Assembly (NCBI RefSeq): GCF_003987255.1
Contig: NZ_PIQC01000007.1
Span: 62,001 to 126,000 of the forward strand
Source of the DNA: Idiomarina ramblicola
Lineage (GTDB): Bacteria > Pseudomonadota > Gammaproteobacteria > Enterobacterales > Alteromonadaceae
DNA: 64,000 nt
Direction of reading: 5' to 3'
The notes under the pieces were generated by a model. That model searched no databases and was not told where the DNA came from. It saw nothing but the letters and a program-made list of their open reading frames with translations. Below, piece after piece: positions 57,578-64,000 of the stretch; position 1 is the stretch's first letter, and each line of letters opens with the position of its first letter. A program made the translations under genes and the position numbers.

Positions 57578-59491
57578 ATGAGCAGTGACGCCCTAATTGA
57601 GACCTTGGTTGACGAGCTTAAAACAGATTACCACCGCTCTCAATTTGAATCTCTTTTTAAACGTAAAACAGCGCACCTAAGCGGGCCCGAAAAGCTCAAG
57701 CTTCGCATGCAAATTACTGAATTAGCAAAACCGGCGCTGGGTGTTGTTGATCTTCGTAAAAAAATCCCGGCTGAGGTTGAGCCCTATACCTTTCAGGGGC
57801 GCACGCACTATTTCGATTTAACCGCCAGAAAAATATTTGAAGAAGGACTGCGTGCTTATAAAGGGGTTTTTACTAATGACACCAAAGCAAAAATACTGGC
57901 GTTAAAAGCACACCATCAAAAACTGGCAGAGCACAAAGCTCAGACTCAGGAAGAACAAGACAAAGCTCTGGGCAGCTTTATCGCTGGCTATCAATATGAG
58001 CGTCGTGAAGAGCGGATGAACCTTGTGACTTCCGTAAAAATGGAGCTAGCTGACGGCCAGAAGTTAAACGCGATGACCGTGGACGTTTCACTTTCAGGTT
58101 TACAGCTAAAGCTTCCTTTTGAGCAACAACTGGCTGGACTGAAACATGCTCGTGTCACTTTGTCTTTTCATGGCTTTTCAGATGATTTTGTTTTTGATGC
58201 TAATACAGGTTATGAGTATCGTGTTGTCGGCGTTAAAGAAAAAGAGACGTTTTTGTACCTGCGTTTAAAACGTTTTGACGAGTCTATGGATGATGAACTC
58301 AGCAAACTTCTGTCCGAGATTGTGACGAAGTCCAGACGTCGTTACAAAATTAATGTTGAGCATGTCGCGCAACGAGTGATTGCACGCGGACATGAAGACT
58401 ACTGGTTTCAAGCGATTCAGGCTTTGCCTGTCCTTTTTAGCGATAACTCCAGTACCTTTGCTGTAATAAAAACAGTAGCAAACCAAACACTGTTGAATAG
58501 CTGGCAACAACACCAGGAAGACTTACTTGCTGAACTTTTTGAACAGCAGTGGGTGCAATCCAGCATTTCGTTATTAAAGGACTCCCGCAAAGCAACTCGT
58601 CGACAGGTGACATTTTTTCGTATTAGCTTGCCGGTTAATAAGGTCTGGCGCGAGTACTTACTTCCTCTACAGGCATTACAAACAGATAAATCTCTAATGG
58701 TGACGCTTAATGCGCTACGGGTCGCAGGCTACGTTACGCGCTGTTACCAACTGACAATAACTTATAGCAAAGAAAAGCAGCTTATTTACGCGGAATTAAA
58801 TTCAGTAAAAACACCGCTTCGGAAAAACACCGCGAATGAAAAGCCGGATTTATCTAAGTTGCAGGGTTACCGCAGTAAAGGCGCAGAAAAATTAAACGTC
58901 AAACTGTTGAGTGATGCGTCCTCGGCAAAGCATCGGGTTTTCCCCCATGTGCTATCAAGTGCGCTCTTTCTTTATAAACAAGGGGTTGAATGGGAACCTC
59001 AACTTGCTGGGCTAATGTCGTTAACAGATGGTTTGCCTTCGTTGTTTAATGAGGTCGAATTTTGGTTAGCCAATGGCGACCGAATTCTTGGTGGGCGCCG
59101 CCTGAGCTGTCAGTTGAGGAAAAAACTGCGTCAGTTATCGGGCGAGGACAAGTTTTCGTCTCGCATTTTACTTTTAAGAGTGAGCAGCTCGCTTCAAAAA
59201 GAAGCCGTCATGGGACGCGATATTCAGGAATATGAGAGTTTTGAAGAAGCCGCCGAATACATACGCTTTTTAAATGACAGCAGCCACTTTGTTGCCGTTC
59301 TGGTGTCTGCTCAGCCCTGTGCTAACCGCTTTCCTGCGGAGTTGATGGAAAGTCTGTCCTATATTCAGCGCTACTTACCGCATCGGGCAAAAGAGCTTGA
59401 AGGAAGCTTTTCTCAACTGCAGGCGGTTATGACGTTGACTGACGTGACTCAGACTCTCATTGATCTGTCTGAATTGACTGTTTCGTCGTAA
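57578..59491 (+). CDS. Large PilZ-domain protein
   Basis: A 637-residue soluble-looking protein with no signal peptide. A PilZ domain is marked by RREER (residues 142-146) and DVSLSG (169-174), the two c-di-GMP binding motifs (RxxxR and DxSxxG). A second basic stretch SRRRYKIN (near 250) may begin a degenerate second PilZ-like domain that lacks the second motif. The N-terminal 130 residues and the C-terminal half are unfamiliar to me. It probably is a c-di-GMP effector; its output is unknown. It starts 71 bases after the divergent epimerase gene. Confidence 0.8.
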   Translation: MSSDALIETLVDELKTDYHRSQFESLFKRKTAHLSGPEKLKLRMQITELAKPALGVVDLRKKIPAEVEPYTFQGRTHYFDLTARKIFEEGLRAYKGVFTNDTKAKILALKAHHQKLAEHKAQTQEEQDKALGSFIAGYQYERREERMNLVTSVKMELADGQKLNAMTVDVSLSGLQLKLPFEQQLAGLKHARVTLSFHGFSDDFVFDANTGYEYRVVGVKEKETFLYLRLKRFDESMDDELSKLLSEIVTKSRRRYKINVEHVAQRVIARGHEDYWFQAIQALPVLFSDNSSTFAVIKTVANQTLLNSWQQHQEDLLAELFEQQWVQSSISLLKDSRKATRRQVTFFRISLPVNKVWREYLLPLQALQTDKSLMVTLNALRVAGYVTRCYQLTITYSKEKQLIYAELNSVKTPLRKNTANEKPDLSKLQGYRSKGAEKLNVKLLSDASSAKHRVFPHVLSSALFLYKQGVEWEPQLAGLMSLTDGLPSLFNEVEFWLANGDRILGGRRLSCQLRKKLRQLSGEDKFSSRILLLRVSSSLQKEAVMGRDIQEYESFEEAAEYIRFLNDSSHFVAVLVSAQPCANRFPAELMESLSYIQRYLPHRAKELEGSFSQLQAVMTLTDVTQTLIDLSELTVSS

Positions 59492-59585
59492 ATCCGTTAC
59501 CGGCAGGCCTTACTGTCGTGGCTTTTCATCGTTGGGTATTTGCCGCATAATCAAAATTGGTTCATTTATTAACAGGTATTCAACT

Positions 59586-60971
59586 ATGTTCAAATCATGG
59601 GCAAATCCCTTATTGGCAGTCGGTTTTGGCTTGGCATTGCCGCTTGCAGCCGTTGCTCAGAACGGGATTGATTACAAAGAACAAGAAAAGTTACACGAAA
59701 TAGCTGGCGCAATGCAGGCTGACCGTATCGAAAATGACATTCAGACGCTGGTCGATTTTGGCACTCGTCATACGTTATCCGAAACTGAATCGGATACACG
59801 CGGCATTGGCGCCGCAAGACGTTGGATTTTTGCTGAGTTTGAACGTATATCAGAAGCCTGTGGAGGCTGTCTTGAAGTGATGTACGTCAGCGACACGATT
59901 TCGGGAGAAGAGCGCATACCCGACCCTGTGGAAGTAAAAAGTGTCATTGCGGTTCAGCGTGGCAAAACAGACCCTAATCGTTATGTGATGATGTCCGGGG
60001 ACATCGACTCGCGCGTTAGTGATGTTATGGATTACACCTCGGATGCTCCCGGTGCGAATGACAATGCCTCTGGTGTCGCCGGCGCGTTAGAAGCGGCACG
60101 AGTGCTGACCCAGTACGAATTTGATGGTTCTATTGTTTATGCGGCACTGGCAGGCGAGGAACAAGGTCTGTTTGGCGGAAAAATTCTGGCAAAAAAAGCC
60201 AAAGATGAGGAATGGCATCTGACCGCTGTGCTTAACAATGACATGATTGGTAATATTGAAGGTATTAACGGGGTTATTAATAATACCACCGCGCGTATTT
60301 TTGCTGAAGGCACCCGTATGAATGAGTCGGAGCGCGAAGCAACCATGCGTCGTTTTTATGGTGGCGAAGTGGACTCACCTTCACGCAACTTAGCGCGCTA
60401 CATTGATACCGTAGCTGACCGCTATATAGCGAATTTAGACACCATGATTGTTTATCGTTTAGATCGCTTTGGTCGTGGTGGGCACCATAGACCTTTTAAT
60501 GATTTAGGCTATGCGGGTATCCGCATTATGGAAACCAACGAAAACTATAATCGCCAGCACCAGGACCTACGCGTCGAAAACGGGATTGAATACGGCGATA
60601 CCATCGATGGCGTCGATTTTGATTACGCAGCGAAACTGACGGCGTTAAACGCGGTTTCCATGGCGAGCATGTCGTGGGCACCAAGACCGCCTGCAGAAGT
60701 AGAAATTGAAGGTGCAGTGAAACCGGATACAACCTTGCGCTGGACACCGCAGGCAGAAGATAAAGAAAATATCGCTGGTTATAAAATTTACTGGCGTTTA
60801 ACCAGTGCCCCACAGTGGCAGTTTAGCCGTTACGTCGGTAACGTAAATGAGTACACACTGGAAAATGTGGTGATCGATAATTACATTTTTGGTGTAGCTA
60901 GTGTCAGTAATGATGGTTTTGAAAGCCCGGTTGTATTTCCGGGACCAGCAGGGACATTCTCTATTGAGTAA
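59586..60971 (+). CDS. Secreted M28-family zinc peptidase with C-terminal fibronectin-like domain
   Basis: A 461-residue exported protein. The start ATG 59586 gives a good signal peptide (MFKSWANPLLAV...PLAAVA, cut before QNG). The M28 aminopeptidase core has metal and catalytic residues D141, D159 (GANDNASG), E191/E192 (AGEEQGLFG), D219 (NNDMIGN) and H301 (GGHHRPFND). The first zinc ligand, normally His in HxD, is Asp139 (GDIDSR). After about residue 365 follows a fibronectin III-like domain (DTTLRWTPQAEDKENIAGYK). Its last eight bases overlap the amidoligase gene. Confidence 0.85.
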   Translation: MFKSWANPLLAVGFGLALPLAAVAQNGIDYKEQEKLHEIAGAMQADRIENDIQTLVDFGTRHTLSETESDTRGIGAARRWIFAEFERISEACGGCLEVMYVSDTISGEERIPDPVEVKSVIAVQRGKTDPNRYVMMSGDIDSRVSDVMDYTSDAPGANDNASGVAGALEAARVLTQYEFDGSIVYAALAGEEQGLFGGKILAKKAKDEEWHLTAVLNNDMIGNIEGINGVINNTTARIFAEGTRMNESEREATMRRFYGGEVDSPSRNLARYIDTVADRYIANLDTMIVYRLDRFGRGGHHRPFNDLGYAGIRIMETNENYNRQHQDLRVENGIEYGDTIDGVDFDYAAKLTALNAVSMASMSWAPRPPAEVEIEGAVKPDTTLRWTPQAEDKENIAGYKIYWRLTSAPQWQFSRYVGNVNEYTLENVVIDNYIFGVASVSNDGFESPVVFPGPAGTFSIE

Positions 60972-61941
60972 AGCGTCGTTTAAAGCATTAACTGAGCCGC
61001 TAAATTATGAAGGGGAAGACCGCAAGGTTGGTTTTGAACTGGAGTTTAGCGGTTTAACTCTGGAACAGACTGTTGATGTTTTGCAGCAGGAATTGCCGGG
61101 CGAGTTAGTTTCTGTCTCCAAAGCAGAGCAAAAAATTGAAGTGAATGGCCTCGGTTCGTTTAACGTTGAAATCGACTGGGATTATTTAAAGCGAAAGGCC
61201 AAAGCGGAAGGCGGAGACGAATCGGCCTGGGTTCGTGAGTTAGGCAGTCTTGCCGAGAATCTTGTGCCAATTGAAATTGTCTGTCCGCCGCTGTCACTCA
61301 AACAATGTGAGCAGTTACTTCCGTTGACTGAGGCATTAAGAAAAGCGGGAGCAAAAGGCACGGACGAATCCTGGATAGCTGCTTATGGTGTTCACATCAA
61401 TCCCGAAGTGCCGTCATTAGATGCCAATGTTTTACTCCGTTATCTGCAGGCGTTTTCCCTATTGCAATGGTGGTTGGTTGAAGCCCACCGTGTTGATACA
61501 ACGCGTAAACTCAGTCCTTACATTGATAAGTACCCAGAAGCCTATACCCGACTGTTGGTGACCCAGCATGAGGTAACTCAGGAACAACTTATTGACGACT
61601 ACCTGAAACACAATGCGACCCGCAACCGCGCTTTGGATATGTTGCCGCTGTTCGCTTTTTTGGATGAAGAAAAGGTTATGGCTGCGGTGGATGATAATAA
61701 GATCAACGCGCGTCCGACATTTCATTATCGCTTGCCAAATTGTCAGCTTGAGCACCCGGACTGGCAATTAACGGAACCCTGGAAAATGTGGTGGGTAGTC
61801 GATGCCCTGGCTGATGACCAACAGGCGCTAGACTACTGGAAACAAGCGTTTAAAGACGCTGAGCGTCCTTTAATGGGGGTTTCTGAAAAAGACTGGAAGA
61901 AAAGGCTGGAGCAATGGCTGCAAGACCGCGAGTGGTTGTAA
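60964..61941 (+). CDS. Putative amidoligase (glutamine synthetase-like fold, Amidoligase_2 type)
   Basis: A 325-residue cytoplasmic protein. The likely start is TTG 60964 (AGGGA at 60950-60954), overlapping the peptidase gene by eight bases; an in-frame GTG at 60901 lies deep in that gene. EDRKVGFELEFSGLTLEQT holds the E-x-E type metal/ATP motif of glutamine-synthetase-like amidoligases, and AYGVHINPEVPS a conserved His-Asn region. Such enzymes are predicted to join amino groups to carboxylates with ATP. The partner hydrolase encoded next is the usual companion. Substrates are unknown. Confidence 0.78.
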   Translation: MSKASFKALTEPLNYEGEDRKVGFELEFSGLTLEQTVDVLQQELPGELVSVSKAEQKIEVNGLGSFNVEIDWDYLKRKAKAEGGDESAWVRELGSLAENLVPIEIVCPPLSLKQCEQLLPLTEALRKAGAKGTDESWIAAYGVHINPEVPSLDANVLLRYLQAFSLLQWWLVEAHRVDTTRKLSPYIDKYPEAYTRLLVTQHEVTQEQLIDDYLKHNATRNRALDMLPLFAFLDEEKVMAAVDDNKINARPTFHYRLPNCQLEHPDWQLTEPWKMWWVVDALADDQQALDYWKQAFKDAERPLMGVSEKDWKKRLEQWLQDREWL

Positions 61942-62573
61942 CTGGAACAGCCAGGCGTTGGTCTCCGTCCTGGTGGTGTACCTGGCTTATTCTGAAATGT
62001 CTTGGTGCTACGCCTTTGCGGGCAAGTGTCAGACACCGTTGTGAGCAAAATAATATCGATGCGGTGATTATAGGAGGGGGCGATGACATTAGCCCTTCCC
62101 AGTATAATCAGCCCCCCGAACCTGATGGCGAGTATGATCCTGATCGTGATGAACTGGAAGTCAGTTGGATACGCTGGGCTCTGGAGAATAAAAAACCATT
62201 GCTAGGCATTTGTCGCGGGTCGCAATTAATTAACGTGGTACTGGGGGGCGCGCTTGACCAAAATATCCGAAAGCTACGACAGCTAACCTATAATCGACCG
62301 GGGTTATTACCAACTAAGCAGGTGTTCATTGAGCCTGAAAGCCGGTTGGCGAGAATCTGTAAAAAGCAAAAACTCCGGGTTAACAGCTTGCATTCGCAAA
62401 TTGTAAAACAAACCGGTGTCGGTATGCTTGCTGTGGGCTGGGACTTAGATGGTTTTTTGCAAGCCTCCGAAGGCCAGGACGAACAGACAATCATTGGCGT
62501 ACAGTGGCATCCTGAATATTTATTTTACGTTCCCAGCCAAGTTCGAATTTTTCGTTGGCTTATAAAACAATAA
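61914..62573 (+). CDS. Class I glutamine amidotransferase-like hydrolase (peptidase C26, PuuD-like)
   Basis: A 219-residue protein with the class I glutaminase fold. The nucleophile Cys is in LLGICRGSQLINVV, the His and Glu in VQWHPEYLF; GGGDDISPSQY is the family's glycine-rich loop. It resembles gamma-glutamyl-GABA hydrolase PuuD but is shorter at the N-terminus, which begins RVVVTGTARRWSPSWWCTWL. It overlaps the amidoligase gene by 28 bases, so the two are surely one unit. It may supply ammonia or cut a gamma-glutamyl product; which is not visible. Confidence 0.85.
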   Translation: MAARPRVVVTGTARRWSPSWWCTWLILKCLGATPLRASVRHRCEQNNIDAVIIGGGDDISPSQYNQPPEPDGEYDPDRDELEVSWIRWALENKKPLLGICRGSQLINVVLGGALDQNIRKLRQLTYNRPGLLPTKQVFIEPESRLARICKKQKLRVNSLHSQIVKQTGVGMLAVGWDLDGFLQASEGQDEQTIIGVQWHPEYLFYVPSQVRIFRWLIKQ

Positions 62574-62691
62574 TTGAACATTTCGATTATACATGCCTCA
62601 TTTCATCAGTTTTCCTGATCCATCCTAGGTTTTAATCTGTATAACCATTCAATTACTTAGAAAGATATTTAAATCACTTTTGGAGCACAAA

Positions 62692-64000
62692 ATGACGATA
62701 GCAAATCGTTTGTATGCGGGGTTTGTCTTTATTCTCCTATTACTTGTTATAACCACCATCGTCGGTACATATCAGGTCAGCGAAATTGATAAAACGCTGG
62801 TAAGAGTTAATGAGGTGGGTAGTGAAAAACAGCGGTTTGCTATTAACTTTCGGGGCAGTGTGCATGACCGCGCAATAGCTCTTCGTGATTTAGTCCTGGT
62901 TGAAAATGCCGACCAACGCGCGCCATTACGTGACTTAATTGCTGACTTGAAATCGGATTACAGCAAAGCTGCCAGCGGTATGGCGGATATAATGTCTGAT
63001 AATAAATTGGTCAACAGTAAAGAGCGCGAGTTATTGAGTGAAATTAACAATATTCAGACTCAAGGTCTGGCGGCGGCTAAGGAAACAGAGCGTTTATTAA
63101 CGTCCAATCAACGCCAGCAGGCTCAAGAATACGTTCTGAGTGAAGTATCGCCACTTTACGCTGAATGGCTAAATCGCATTAATACCTTTATCGACTATCA
63201 GGAACAAAGTATTTCTGTTGGTACGGAAGACGTAATGAGTCGTAGTGAAAACTTTGCGACTTTGATGTGGTGGGTGACGGCGTTTGCCATTATTAGTGGC
63301 GGGTTAGTCGCCTGGCAGATTGTCGTGAAACTGACACATACTATCGGCGGCGAACCAGAAGAAGCTGCAGAAGTATTGCAACGTATTGCCGATGGTGATT
63401 TAACGGTGTCCACCCGAACACGTTACGAAGACAGCATGATGGCGGATGTTAACCGCATGGTTAACCAGTTAAGAGACATTCTGGGAGATGTTAATGGGTC
63501 AGCGGATACTATTTTGAAGTCATCGAATGAACTTGCCGAAACAGCGGGGAGTAACCAAAAGCTGGTGGTTCAGCAGCAGGAGCAAACGACTCAGGGCGCA
63601 ACCGCGATTCATCAAATGTCGCAAACGGTTCGTGAGGTTGCTCAGCACACTGAGCAAGCGGCGCAGCTGGCCGATGATACCGATAAAGAAACGTTAGCTG
63701 GCAGCCGTGAGGTAGAAGCGACGGTTCGTTCAATTGAAGAGTTAGCCAGCCAGGTTGAAGGTGCTGCTAAAGTCATTGGTGAACTGTCTGACAACACGGC
63801 AGAAATACACAAGGTGCTGGAGGTTATCGAAGGCATTGCTGATCAGACCAACCTATTAGCACTGAATGCCGCGATAGAAGCGGCACGAGCGGGCGAACAT
63901 GGCCGAGGCTTCTCTGTGGTTGCCGATGAAGTGCGAGCTCTGGCAAACCGGACGCAGGACTCTACCCGCAGTATTCAAAGCTTAATAGAAACGATGCGCG
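62692..64000 (+). CDS. Methyl-accepting chemotaxis protein (3' end outside window)
   Basis: Open from ATG 62692 (GGAG nine bases upstream) to the window end, 436 codons. Membrane segment 1 (about 7-29) is followed by a periplasmic helical-bundle sensor (about 30-185), membrane segment 2 (about 187-212), a HAMP domain ([19 protein letters not shown]) and the signalling coiled coil. The hairpin tip [20 protein letters not shown] and [19 protein letters not shown] are intact. It feeds CheA/CheW. The ligand is unknown. I see no sigma-28 promoter in the 118 bases before it. Confidence 0.95.
   Translation, partial: MTIANRLYAGFVFILLLLVITTIVGTYQVSEIDKTLVRVNEVGSEKQRFAINFRGSVHDRAIALRDLVLVENADQRAPLRDLIADLKSDYSKAASGMADIMSDNKLVNSKERELLSEINNIQTQGLAAAKETERLLTSNQRQQAQEYVLSEVSPLYAEWLNRINTFIDYQEQSISVGTEDVMSRSENFATLMWWVTAFAIISGGLVAWQIVVKLTHTIGGEPEEAAEVLQRIADGDLTVSTRTRYEDSMMADVNRMVNQLRDILGDVNGSADTILKSSNELAETAGSNQKLVVQQQEQTTQGATAIHQMSQTVREVAQHTEQAAQLADDTDKETLAGSREVEATVRSIEELASQVEGAAKVIGELSDNTAEIHKVLEVIEGIADQTNLLALNAAIEAARAGEHGRGFSVVADEVRALANRTQDSTRSIQSLIETMR

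Overview
The window reads as an ordinary, very gene-dense stretch of chromosome from a polar-flagellated marine gammaproteobacterium. The combination of flhA-flhF-flhG-fliA-cheYZAB-parC-parP-cheW, the polar-type CheZ and FlhF/FlhG, system I cytochrome c maturation, and the protein sequences as a whole fit the order Alteromonadales and most resemble Idiomarina. That assignment is from memory of family members, not from a search. I see no insertion sequence, prophage, CRISPR array or broken gene. Several starts are TTG codons backed by a good Shine-Dalgarno site.

Layout. 1-806: end of a flagellar filament operon (probable fliD tail, fliS, a FliT-like gene). 868-8696: a housekeeping block, rpsT on the minus strand and then murJ, ribF, ileS, lspA, fkpB, ispH on the plus strand. 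8700-10147: four minor-pilin genes on the minus strand. 10317-22618: one long flagellar/chemotaxis operon (flhA, flhF, flhG, fliA, cheY, cheZ, cheA, cheB, parC, parP, cheW, a DUF2802 gene), with a sigma-54-like promoter in front of flhA. 22626-24553: a second, FlhB-C-like/FliK-like pair on the minus strand. 24632-32304: ccmABCDEFGHI plus mlaA. 32360-34617: rssB-like regulator, a small membrane protein, galU. 34623-37249: a LysR regulator and cmoAB on the minus strand. 37367-38797: a periplasmic-sensing diguanylate cyclase. 38872-43603: aspS, yebC, ruvC, ruvA, ruvB. 43602-43708 (minus): a probable small RNA. 43986-49183: ybgC-tolQRAB-pal-cpoB. 49315-49497: two identical tRNA-Lys genes. 49587-56654: nadA and gltBD. 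56661-57506: an epimerase-like protein on the minus strand. 57578-62573: a large PilZ protein, then an M28 peptidase, a putative amidoligase and a class I glutamine amidotransferase-like hydrolase, the last three overlapping. 62692-64000: a methyl-accepting chemotaxis protein cut by the window end.

How the parts work together. FlhF and FlhG set number and place of the polar flagellum, FlhA is the export gate, and FliA drives late flagellar genes. CheA/CheW/CheY/CheZ/CheB are the core signalling system, and ParC/ParP place its arrays at the pole. The CheA linker carries three copies of an acidic, amphipathic motif that also resembles the CheZ C-terminus, which I read as docking sites. The MCP at the right edge would feed this system. 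The PilZ and GGDEF proteins add c-di-GMP control.

The least ordinary items are the probable sRNA antisense-side of ruvB, the M28/amidoligase/amidotransferase cluster, the CheA repeat motifs, a perfect 48-bp tandem duplication inside flhF, and a 64-residue minor pilin. None of these is proven to be a new system.
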